Below, in pieces: positions 1 through 6,735 of a stretch of DNA of 54,714 nucleotides. Numbering within the stretch: position 1 is the first letter of the stretch; each line of letters opens with the position of its first letter. The translations under genes were made by a program, and so were the position numbers. The stretch covers positions 1 through 54,714 of the forward strand of contig CALXMH010000009.1 of assembly GCA_944389425.1 (NCBI GenBank), written 5' to 3'. Under the pieces are notes generated by a model. That model was given only the letters and a program-made list of their open reading frames with translations, did no database searches and had not been told where the DNA came from. The DNA comes from an uncultured Clostridia bacterium (lineage in GTDB: Bacteria; Bacillota; Clostridia; TANB77; CAG-508).

Positions 1-233
1 TTATGTGTTCTCATTTCAAATTGTTCTCTTGAATCTTTGTGTTTGTGTGGAGAACGTAAAATTGTTATAACTTCTTTCTTTGTTGGAAGTGGAATAGGAC
101 CTGAAACTTGTGCTCCTGTTCTCTTAGCAGTATCTACTATCTTTTCAGCAGACTGATCTAAAACTACATAGTCATAAGCTTTTAATCTAATTCTTATTTT
201 GTCACTTCCTACTAATTTGTTTGATGTTGCCAT
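1..233 (-). CDS. rpsJ: 30S ribosomal protein S10, 3' end outside the window
   Basis: The reverse strand from position 233 translates to [20 protein letters not shown] and continues through the S10 hallmarks [17 protein letters not shown] and [19 protein letters not shown]10 is a small-subunit head protein that also forms the NusB-S10 antitermination complex. Seventy-seven of about 102 expected codons are present, and the C-terminus lies beyond base 1. The ATG has a GGAGGGAAAT ribosome-binding site. As first gene of the S10 operon it would be followed by rplC, rplD and others outside the window. It is preceded by a roughly 215-nt leader and a strong promoter. Confidence 0.97.
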   Translation of the reverse strand, partial: MATSNKLVGSDKIRIRLKAYDYVVLDQSAEKIVDTAKRTGAQVSGPIPLPTKKEVITILRSPHKHKDSREQFEMRTH

Positions 234-448
234 GATTTCCCTCCTTATTATAAAAATGTTCCGGCAAGTTATCAACGCACCCTGGTGTTTCTTTTTACTC
301 CATTTTTAAACCTAAGCTAATACAATATGAACTTAGGTTAAAAGTGCTTCTATCAAACTTTCGCCCGGTCTAAGCCAAGACATACTCCACAGAAGTTCCC
401 TCCACTATAAAGTGTAGCCACATTCTGCTTCACCGCAAATCCATACGC
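234..448 (-). promoter_or_regulatory. Long structured 5' leader of rpsJ
   Basis: About 215 nt separate the predicted transcription start from the rpsJ ATG, far more than a ribosome-binding site needs. The stretch has no ORF and is richer in G and C than its surroundings. It holds a perfect 8-bp hairpin (AACCTAAG 309-316 with CTTAGGTT 332-339). S10 operons are known to be controlled through leader RNAs by L4 in gamma-proteobacteria. Whether this leader binds a ribosomal protein is inference. Confidence 0.5.
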
Positions 449-454
449 TCAATT

Positions 455-484
455 ATTATACTACGCTAGCCTACCAAAAGTCAA
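455..484 (-). promoter_or_regulatory. Sigma-A promoter of the rpsJ (S10) operon
   Basis: On the minus strand TTGACT (479-484) is followed by an 18-bp spacer and a perfect TATAAT (455-460). Transcription should begin near 448. It lies just downstream of the terminator of the preceding gene. Confidence 0.8.
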
Positions 485-503
485 CTGTTTTTTGGAAAAA
501 AAG

Positions 504-537
504 TAAAAAAATAGCACAAATTCGTGCTATTTTTTTG
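504..537 (-). terminator. Intrinsic terminator after the hypothetical gene at 574
   Basis: ATAGCAC (511-517) pairs with GTGCTAT (524-530) around a 6-nt loop. A and T runs on both sides extend the stem and allow termination in either direction. It separates the upstream gene from the rpsJ promoter. Confidence 0.85.
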
Positions 538-573
538 TTACGTCTTTTATTTTGTATTAATCATATTCATATA

Positions 574-1269
574 TTATTCTTTAAAATCTACATCATAAAG
601 TATTGATTTTGATTTTTCTTTGTTGGCTATATTTACTTGTTCTTGTGAAGCTTTTATGTATTTATTTATAACATTAGCAGGTGTGCTATCTGTTTCTAAC
701 GGTATTTCAAATTCTGGATTATCAAATAATAGGCTTCCATCTGGTTGTGTAAAAGCAAGTAATATATAATATTCTCCTATATTTAATAATCCCATTCCTT
801 CATAAAAAGAATAAGTTGACAGTTCTTGTTCTAGTCCTCCTGCTTGAGCTATTTCTATTGTTTCATTTGTTATTAGATTCCCATCTATATTTTTAATTAC
901 ACTTACTTCGTAAATTGTATATGGAGATGATACTGTTTTTATTTCTCCATTAATAACAGTTTGGGTTGGATGTCTATATTCTGTTCTAAGTATTTTATTA
1001 ACTTTTCCAATAAAAGTATAATCTGCTAACCCTATTGCTTTTTCAGGAGTACTTATATCATATGCGTAGCAAGGCTGAATATAGTTTATAGGCAGATTTT
1101 TAAATTTTTCCTCACTATAAGCAATAGAATATACATTTTCTTTTTTTATTTCATTATTATCTTTTGAAATAGTTTTTGTTCTATCATTATTATTAAGCAC
1201 TAAAAATATGCATACCACTAATATACACAATATTATGGCTAATAATAAAATAATACTCTTTTTATTCAT
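574..1269 (-). CDS. Membrane-anchored extracytoplasmic hypothetical protein
   Basis: The 231-residue product starts with an uncleaved-looking signal anchor (hydrophobic residues about 6-25) followed by a polar N/K/E-rich linker. The remainder (about 65-215) looks like a secreted beta-rich domain, with segments such as YTIYEVSVIKNIDGN and IGEYYILLAFTQPDGSL. This resembles small lipoprotein-like domains of Firmicutes surface proteins, but I cannot name a family. AAAAGGAGC precedes the ATG. It is a single-gene unit with its own downstream terminator. I see no catalytic motif. Confidence 0.75.
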   Translation of the reverse strand: MNKKSIILLLAIILCILVVCIFLVLNNNDRTKTISKDNNEIKKENVYSIAYSEEKFKNLPINYIQPCYAYDISTPEKAIGLADYTFIGKVNKILRTEYRHPTQTVINGEIKTVSSPYTIYEVSVIKNIDGNLITNETIEIAQAGGLEQELSTYSFYEGMGLLNIGEYYILLAFTQPDGSLLFDNPEFEIPLETDSTPANVINKYIKASQEQVNIANKEKSKSILYDVDFKE

Positions 1270-1352
1270 ATAATTGCTCCTTTTATTTTACAATCAATTA
1301 TAGTATATTCTTTAAATTTAATATTATTTCTTACTAATTAGATTCTATAAAC

Positions 1353-1410
1353 TCAAAATAAATCCTTTTTATTAAACTTATTTTCGTTTTATAAAAAGGA
1401 TTTATTTTGA
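1353..1410 (-). terminator. Intrinsic terminator of the thiol-redox operon
   Basis: A 20-bp perfect inverted repeat (1353-1372 with 391-410 of the same kilobase, i.e. 1391-1410) encloses an 18-nt loop immediately after the trxA stop. The right arm ends in T-rich sequence on the minus strand. It closes the ccdA-tlpA-trxB-trxA unit. Confidence 0.8.
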
Positions 1411-1420
1411 ATTTTGTAAT

Positions 1421-1732
1421 TTAAGAAAGCATTCCTTTTAGTTCGCTTTCGCTTTGTACTCCTACTGTTTTCTTTACTGGTTCACCGTGTTTGAATACTA
1501 TAAATGTTGGTATACTCATTACATTGTAATTTGCTGCAATATTTTGTGCTTCATCTACATTTATTTTGCATACTTTTACTGTATCCCCTAACTCTTCTGC
1601 TAATTTTTCAACTACTGGTGACATCATTTTGCATGGTCCACACCAGTCTGCATAAAAATCTACTAATACTGTTTTGCTTTCTTCTAAAACCTCTTTTTCA
1701 AAATCGTTTGCTCCCACATGTAATACACTCAT
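1421..1732 (-). CDS. trxA: Thioredoxin
   Basis: A 103-residue classical thioredoxin with the active site WCGPCK (Cys31, Cys34) and the cis-proline loop MSIPTF. It reduces cytosolic disulfides and can feed electrons to the membrane carrier CcdA encoded upstream. It is the last gene of the redox operon. When trxB is decoded with its +1 shift, the trxB TAA overlaps this ATG as TAATG, which implies translational coupling. The GGAGG for this gene lies inside the extended trxB reading frame. Confidence 0.97.
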   Translation of the reverse strand: MSVLHVGANDFEKEVLEESKTVLVDFYADWCGPCKMMSPVVEKLAEELGDTVKVCKINVDEAQNIAANYNVMSIPTFIVFKHGEPVKKTVGVQSESELKGMLS

Positions 1733-2596
1733 TATAATTTTCCTCCTTTTATATAATTAATTACAGATAATCCGAGCTTTTGCACCTTCATACACTGCTT
1801 TTGATATTTGAAGTAATCCACCTGTGCAGTCTCCACAAGCAAATATACCTTTCATACTTGTTTGCATATTTTCATTTATTATAATATTATTGTTTTTAAT
1901 ATTCAAGCCTAACTTTTTGCCAAAATCGTTTGCTCCTGCTGTTCCAAGTGCAATAAATACTCCATCTACTTTTCTTTTAGAATTATCTTCAAATACAATA
2001 TCTTCTACTTTTTCTTTTCCCTCAAATTTAGCCACTTTTTTTGTAATAACTTCTACATCTCCTCTTGTTTCTGGTGGTGTTCCTCCTTCTGTTAGAAGTA
2101 CTACACTTTTTACTACATTTTTCAAGTGATTAATTTCATTTATTGCATATTTTCCACTACCTATTATTGCAACATCTTTATTTCTATAAAAGAAAGCATC
2201 GCAAACTGCGCAATAGCTTATTCCCTTTCCTTCAAGTTCCTTTAATCCCTGTATTCTTAATGTATTTCTGCTTGTTCCTGTTGCTAAAATTATAGACTTT
2301 GCTTGATATCTTTTATCTGCCTTAACTGTAAAAAAATTATTTTCATAATCATATTCAATTTCTACAACTTCTTCTTTTTTTATGTCTATTCCTAAATCTT
2401 CTGCTTGTTTTCTTCCGATTTTTGCTAATTCATCTCCTGAAACTCCTGGTACTGCATAATAATTATCTATTTTATGAACTTTTTCTAATGTTCCATCATC
2501 TTTATATAGTACTAAAACATCTAGTCCAGCTCTTTTTGCATATAGGCTTGCAGAAATTCCAGCTGGTCCTGCACCTATTATTATAGTATCTCTCAC
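1732..2596 (-). CDS. trxB: Thioredoxin-reductase-like flavoprotein, completed by a +1 shift at CGG
   Basis: N-terminal FAD motif IIGAGPAGISA, redox pair CAVCD (Cys129, Cys132) and C-terminal FAD motif FACGDC define the TrxB fold. Frame 0 ends at 1757 after KARIICN. Codon 275 is CGG (1772-1774). Skipping its C gives KAGLSVINYIKGGKL and a stop at 1732, matching the usual C-terminal helix of the family and giving 287 residues. The NADPH region lacks the HRRxxxR motif of classical TrxB (VVLLTEGGTPPETR in its place), so the electron donor may be ferredoxin or another flavin partner. It lies 11 nt after the tlpA-like gene. Confidence 0.88.
1772..1774 (-). other. In-frame CGG, putative +1 recoding site in trxB
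   Basis: Context is GCT CGG ATT. Frame 0 stops five codons later. Reading GCT then GGA restores AKAGLSVINYIK, and the resulting stop overlaps the trxA start. Confidence 0.75.
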
Positions 2597-2607
2597 TGTT
2601 TTTCCTC

Positions 2608-3165
2608 CTATTCTACATTTATTAAATTTTCTATATAATTAAATAATTTTTCCTCTGTTAGCATTGAAATTACAATTTTATATATATTCCCATTTTTATC
2701 TATAAAAAATGTTGTAGGAAATCCTGGTGCTCCATATTTTGCAACTGCTTGATGATTTCTATCGAAATAAATTGGCATAGATAAATTATGCTCATTTTTA
2801 AAATTTATTCCATTTTCTTTTGTTTCTTCTTGGCTATCTAGCACATCTACTAAAACAAAGTTTACTTCATCTTTATATTGATTATATGCTTTTTCAAAAC
2901 TTGGCATTTCTTGCTCGCAATATGTGCACCATGTAGTCCAAAAGTTTACTATTGTTGGTTTTCCTTTAAAAGTTAAAGTATTTATTTCATTATCTTGTTC
3001 ATCATATATAATAGCTTCTGGCATTGCTTTTTTGCTTTCTTCTTTTTGCTCTCTATTATCTATGGTAAAGTCTAAATTAGATATTACATTATATAAATAT
3101 GTACCACCACCTATTACAACTATTAATGAAATTATAATAATTATTAATTTTGTTTTTGAATTCAT
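2608..3165 (-). CDS. Membrane-anchored TlpA/ResA-type thiol-disulfide oxidoreductase
   Basis: A signal anchor (residues about 6-26) leads to an extracytoplasmic thioredoxin fold with WTTWCTYCEQEMP (Cys80, Cys83) and the cis-proline segment GAPGFPTTFFID. This is the TlpA/ResA layout: a reductant facing the outside that receives electrons from CcdA. It sits directly between ccdA and trxB in one operon (gap of 13 nt after ccdA), so the set forms an electron relay from cytosol to cell surface. The substrate is unknown. No cytochrome c gene is visible here, so repair of surface thiols is as likely as cytochrome maturation. Confidence 0.9.
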   Translation of the reverse strand: MNSKTKLIIIIISLIVVIGGGTYLYNVISNLDFTIDNREQKEESKKAMPEAIIYDEQDNEINTLTFKGKPTIVNFWTTWCTYCEQEMPSFEKAYNQYKDEVNFVLVDVLDSQEETKENGINFKNEHNLSMPIYFDRNHQAVAKYGAPGFPTTFFIDKNGNIYKIVISMLTEEKLFNYIENLINVE

Positions 3166-3178
3166 ATAAAAATCTCCT

Positions 3179-3832
3179 TTAAATTGTTTTTAATATACCT
3201 TGAACTAACATATATAGTCCTATAATTATTAGTAGTGCAGCTGATATTATGTTTATTGTTTTGTAATTTTTCTTTATAAAATTAAATGTATTTTTTAGTT
3301 GTTCTATTAATACAGCACTTAATATGAAAGGAACTCCTAGTCCCAATGAGAAAACTAGTAGCATAGTTACTCCTTGTAAAATATTGCCAGTATTTGCAAC
3401 CATCATTAATGCAGAGCCTAAAAATGCCCCTAAACATGGTGTCCATCCAAGCCCAAATACCATTCCAAATAAAATAGACTGGAAAAATCCTTTTTTATTT
3501 GTTTTTACTTCTACTTTTTTAGTTTTGTTTATAAATGGAATTTTTATTACATCTATAAAATTTAGTCCAAATAAAATTATTATTATTCCAAATACTATGT
3601 TTATAATATTACTGTAGTCTGATAAATATTTTCCAATTCCTGCAAACACAGCTCCTAGTATAGAAAATAAAATGGCAAATCCTATAAAAAATCCTATACT
3701 ATTCAATAGTATTTTTTTATTGTCCTTATCTTCTTGTCCTGTTAGGTATAATATGTATATTGGAAGCATTGGTAAAATACATGGTGAAATAAATGTTGCT
3801 ATTCCTTCTAGAAAAAGTAAAACATATTCCAT
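3179..3832 (-). CDS. ccdA: CcdA-family transmembrane thiol carrier
   Basis: A 217-residue polytopic protein with about six membrane helices and the two signature motifs of the CcdA/DsbD-beta family: TFISPCILPMLP near the N-terminus and GWTPCLGAFLG in the middle, each with the conserved Pro-Cys pair. It moves reducing equivalents from cytoplasmic thioredoxin across the membrane to TlpA-like partners. It is the first gene of the operon. The promoter just upstream has a long palindrome over its -10. Confidence 0.94.
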   Translation of the reverse strand: MEYVLLFLEGIATFISPCILPMLPIYILYLTGQEDKDNKKILLNSIGFFIGFAILFSILGAVFAGIGKYLSDYSNIINIVFGIIIILFGLNFIDVIKIPFINKTKKVEVKTNKKGFFQSILFGMVFGLGWTPCLGAFLGSALMMVANTGNILQGVTMLLVFSLGLGVPFILSAVLIEQLKNTFNFIKKNYKTINIISAALLIIIGLYMLVQGILKTI

Positions 3833-3853
3833 TTTCTCTTACTCACTTTCTTG

Positions 3854-3886
3854 TTTTTTCATATATTATCATAATATATGAAAAAA
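3854..3886. repeat. Perfect 16-bp palindrome over the ccdA promoter
   Basis: TTTTTTCATATATTAT (3854-3869) and its exact reverse complement (3871-3886) are separated by one C. It lies about 25 bp upstream of the ccdA start and covers the predicted -10, which fits an operator. A terminator role is less likely given the near-zero loop. Confidence 0.6.
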
Positions 3887-3896
3887 ATCTATACAA
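3868..3896 (-). promoter_or_regulatory. Predicted promoter of the ccdA-tlpA-trxB-trxA operon
   Basis: Minus-strand TTGTAT (3891-3896), a 17-bp spacer and TATGAT (3868-3873). The -35 abuts the gpr terminator and the -10 lies inside the palindrome. Confidence 0.5.
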
Positions 3897-3930
3897 AAAA
3901 GGTAGTTCTTATAAAAGAATTACCTTTTCT
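3893..3930 (-). terminator. Intrinsic terminator of gpr
   Basis: AAGGTA(A)TTCTT and its complement form a stem with a short ATAA loop, followed by a T run on the minus strand, immediately after the gpr stop codon at 3934. Confidence 0.8.
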
Positions 3931-3933
3931 TAT

Positions 3934-4866
3934 TTATAAGCTAATATTTATTCCTCTTGCAACTACTGAGCTCATGTTTTCTATTAATCCATCAATCTCT
4001 TTTGGAGTAACTATAAAATTATAGTCATTTGGTATTAAAACATCTTTTATTAGTTCATATTTATCTTTATCTTTTAGCTCATTTAAATATTCATTAGATT
4101 TTGCCTCTTCTTGTAACTTTTCTATAAATAAGTCTATTGAATCTGCTGCTATTGTCGCAGCTTCAACAACTGTCGGAATTCCAAGTGCAATTACTGGAAT
4201 TCCTAATGTATATTTGCTTATTTCTTTTCTTGCATTTCCTACACCCGCTCCTGGCACTATTCCAGTATCTGCAATTTGTATTGTAGAACTTATTCTTTCT
4301 ATACTTTTAGATGCTAAACTATCAATAACTATAATTAGTTTAGGTGATATATTATCAACTATACCTTTTAAAATTTCTTGTGTTTCTATTCCAGTTGTTC
4401 CAAGTACCCCTGGTGCAATTGCACTCACAGGTCTTGCTCCTTCTTCTAAGTACTGTGGTGCATATTTTAAAAGATGTCTTGTAATATCTATATCTTGTAC
4501 AACACTTGGGCCTAATGCATCTGGTGTTACTCCCATGTTGCCGAGTCCTACAACTAATATGTCTTCTTTACCATTTAAATGAATATCATAAAGTTTTTTA
4601 AGCTCTTCACCTAATGCTTCTGCGGCTTTTTGAATTTCATCTTCACTTGCAATTTTTAAGTTTTTAATATCAATTGTAATATAATTGCCAATTGGTTTTC
4701 CAATAGCATTTGCACCTTCATCATTTGTTATTTTTACTCTTGTTATTTTTATTTCATCTTTTTCATCTTCGTTTGTCTCAATTCCTGGAATTTCATCTTT
4801 TATATTGTTAGCTTTTCTATATAAATCTCTTCTTTCCAAAGCTAAGTCCGTTCTAAAGTTTAACAT
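3934..4866 (-). CDS. gpr: Spore germination protease GPR
   Basis: The 310-residue product starts MLNFRTDLALERRDLYRKA, carrying the TDLAxE autoprocessing-type motif of GPR, and continues with GDILVVGLGNMGVTPDALGP-like and APGVLGTTGIET segments typical of the family. GPR degrades small acid-soluble spore proteins in the core during germination. It is made as a zymogen in the forespore. ATG 4866 is preferred over an upstream TTG because GGAGG lies 7 nt before it. This gene is the strongest evidence in the window that the organism forms endospores. Confidence 0.96.
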   Translation of the reverse strand: MLNFRTDLALERRDLYRKANNIKDEIPGIETNEDEKDEIKITRVKITNDEGANAIGKPIGNYITIDIKNLKIASEDEIQKAAEALGEELKKLYDIHLNGKEDILVVGLGNMGVTPDALGPSVVQDIDITRHLLKYAPQYLEEGARPVSAIAPGVLGTTGIETQEILKGIVDNISPKLIIVIDSLASKSIERISSTIQIADTGIVPGAGVGNARKEISKYTLGIPVIALGIPTVVEAATIAADSIDLFIEKLQEEAKSNEYLNELKDKDKYELIKDVLIPNDYNFIVTPKEIDGLIENMSSVVARGINISL

Positions 4867-4893
4867 TCTCAATCCTCCTTATTTAAAATTTAT

Positions 4894-4921
4894 TTTATAC
4901 TTTTTTACCAAAAATATTCAA
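4894..4921 (-). promoter_or_regulatory. Candidate gpr promoter
   Basis: TTGAAT (4916-4921), a 16-bp spacer and TATAAA (4894-4899). The same stretch contains GAATA about 17 bp before a TATAAAA-like box, compatible with a forespore sigma-F/G promoter, which would suit gpr. The sigma class is not decided by sequence alone. Confidence 0.4.
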
Positions 4922-5040
4922 ATTATGTTTATTTTGTGTTATAATTTATTATTATATTTATCACTAATTTCAAGTGATATTATTTGAATATGGAGGTATA
5001 TAATCAAACTGCTAATTTTTTTGCTGAAAGGAGTGAGCTT

Positions 5041-5205
5041 ATGAGAGATAGAGTTAGTGAAGAAATCCGCCAGAAATTGGCACATGAGCTTGAAGTGCAA
5101 AAACAAATGGAACAAGAAAACGAAATTGATTTGGCATGGGCAAAACCTTATGCTTATATCTTAGCAATTTTGGTTGTTATAGCAGCAATAATATATGTAT
5201 ATTGA
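5041..5205 (+). CDS. 54-residue single-pass membrane protein
   Basis: ATG 5041 follows AAAGGAG at good spacing, so I start here rather than at the upstream in-frame ATG. Residues 1-33 form a charged, probably helical segment (RDRVSEEIRQKLAHELEVQK, then QMEQENEIDL). Residues 36-53 are one hydrophobic helix ending at the C-terminus. It is divergent from gpr and is one of the few plus-strand genes, with a shared bidirectional terminator against holA. A tail-anchored membrane peptide is a fair description; its function is unknown. Confidence 0.7.
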   Translation: MRDRVSEEIRQKLAHELEVQKQMEQENEIDLAWAKPYAYILAILVVIAAIIYVY

Positions 5206-5221
5206 TTATATAAACTTCCAT

Positions 5222-5256
5222 AAAAAATAACCACATTCATATGTGGTTATTTTTTT
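5222..5256. terminator. Bidirectional terminator between the small plus-strand gene and holA
   Basis: ATAACCACAT (5227-5236) pairs with ATGTGGTTAT (5241-5250) around TCAT, with T runs on both strands. It serves the plus-strand gene and the convergent holA operon. The last codons of shifted holA run into its right flank. Confidence 0.9.
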
Positions 5257-6230
5257 ATATATAATTACAAAGTACGGATTCTAATCCTATATTTAAATCT
5301 ATTTTTCCGAAGTTTACTATTTGTATCTAAATTTATTAATTCTTCTAAAATTGTTCTTAATTGTTGTTCACTAAAATATCCTGCTTGATTTTTGTATTTT
5401 GTTGTCAAAAATGTTTGGTTTGGTTTTAAGTTTAAAGCCTTAACTATATCTGTATTTTCTTTTTGTGCTATTTTTACTAAATATAATTTTTTAAAGTGAT
5501 TATATAATGTTATTAGTATTTTTTGTACTGGTTCTTTATTATAAATTAAATTTTTTAAAACTTCCAAAGCTTCTTTTGTTTTTTTTCTGCCTAAATTATC
5601 TGTTAAATCAAATATTACTGATTCTATTTTTGGAATTGCTAATAAATCTACTGCTTTTTTGTCTATTTTGCCACCTGCACCTGCATATTCTATTAATTTT
5701 CTTATTTCATTAATCAATTCTTGAAGTGATGTTCCACAAGTTTCTATTATATATTTTATGGTGTCATTATCAATTTCAACTTTATATGCATTACAAATAT
5801 TTTTAAGCTGAGCTACCAATTCTGCTGGTTTTAATTCTGTATATTCTTTAATTAGCCCAAATTTTTCTATTGTTTTATATAAAGTATTTGTTTTTTCTGC
5901 GGTTTCCTCTACTATTAATAAAATTATAGAATCTAGTTCTTTATTATTTTCTTCTATATAGTTTGCTAATTTTTGTGCTATTTCTATATTTTTATTCTTT
6001 TTTGTTTTTAATTCTTTTTGTAGTAAATTGCATTTGTTTACTATTATAAGTTTTTTAGGATATCCAAAAGATGGAGTTTCTATTTCTGTAATTAAATTTT
6101 CCAAAGTATTTTGCTCTATTGCAACATAATTAATACCTTGCACTATTTCTCCAAATTGTTTTTTTACTGCTTTTATTTCTCTTTCTATTAAATATGTATT
6201 CTCTCCATAAATTAATCTGAGATTATCCAT
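5255..6230 (-). CDS. holA: DNA polymerase III delta subunit, completed by a +1 shift at CGG
   Basis: The 324-residue product is the clamp-loader delta subunit that opens the beta clamp. Recognisable features are the N-terminal LIYGENTYLIEREI, the FGYPKKLIIVNKC segment and the C-terminal collar helices with EPVQKILITLYNHFKKLYL. Codon 308 is CGG (5307-5309). Frame 0 ends in basic sequence RKNRFKYRIRIRTL, unlike the family. The +1 frame gives SKLGKIDLNIGLESVLCNYI, matching the conserved KxGxxD..LALE tail. Last gene of the long operon starting upstream. ATG follows AAGGAGAATTCAAA. Confidence 0.9.
5307..5309 (-). other. In-frame CGG, putative +1 recoding site in holA
   Basis: Context is CTT CGG AAA. 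The shift exchanges 14 non-homologous residues for the 17-residue conserved C-terminal helix. Confidence 0.75.
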
Positions 6231-6247
6231 TTTGAATTCTCCTTAAT

Positions 6248-6734
6248 TTAAAGTTTTTTTGAAAACTTTGATGAATGAGCATGACATATTGCAATAGCCA
6301 TACTATCTGTTATATCATCTAATTTTGGCAATTTTTCTGAATTTAATATCATTTTTACCATTCTCTGTACCTGCATTTTATCTGCTCTTCCATAGCCTGT
6401 TACTGCTTGTTTTATTTGTAGAGGAGTATATTCATATGTTGCTATTCCTTTTATTCTTGCTGTTACTAATATTACTCCTCTTGCTTGTGCTACATTTATT
6501 GCTGTTTTAGCATTATTATTAAAGAAAAGCTCTTCTATTGACATTGCATCTGGTTTATATTCATTTATTATTTGCTCTAAATCTCTATATATTTTTTCTA
6601 ATCTTAGCGGAAATGATACACCGCGCATCTGTGGTAATTGCTCCTGATGTAATAAGTGTAAATTTATTTCCAATATAATCTATAATACTATATCCAGTTA
6701 TTGCAAACCCCGGGTCAATTCCTAGTATTCTCAT
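6248..6734 (-). CDS. ruvC: Holliday junction endonuclease RuvC, read through a +1 shift at CGG
   Basis: RuvC resolves Holliday junctions after RuvAB branch migration. The gene begins at ATG 6734 with [20 protein letters not shown], containing the first catalytic Asp (GIDPG). At codon 38 frame 0 meets CGG (6621-6623) and stops 12 codons later. Skipping the C joins ITTDA to [19 protein letters not shown]. The rest carries the catalytic IEELFF, the [14 protein letters not shown] segment and [11 protein letters not shown]. The joined product has 161 residues, the normal length. Without the shift nothing functional is made, so this is the most severe case. Confidence 0.9.
6621..6623 (-). other. 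In-frame CGG, putative +1 recoding site in ruvC
   Basis: Context is GCG CGG TGT. The shift occurs early, at codon 38 of 161, and joins two halves that each hold essential catalytic acids. Confidence 0.75.
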
Positions 6735-6735
6735 T

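Noticed and set aside
4984..5040. N-terminal extension of the small plus-strand membrane protein
   Set aside because: The upstream ATG lacks a ribosome-binding site, whereas AAAGGAG sits correctly before ATG 5041.
6248..6673. A separate short gene starting [12 protein letters not shown]
   Set aside because: The N-terminus is out-of-frame ruvC sequence. The real start is ATG 6734.
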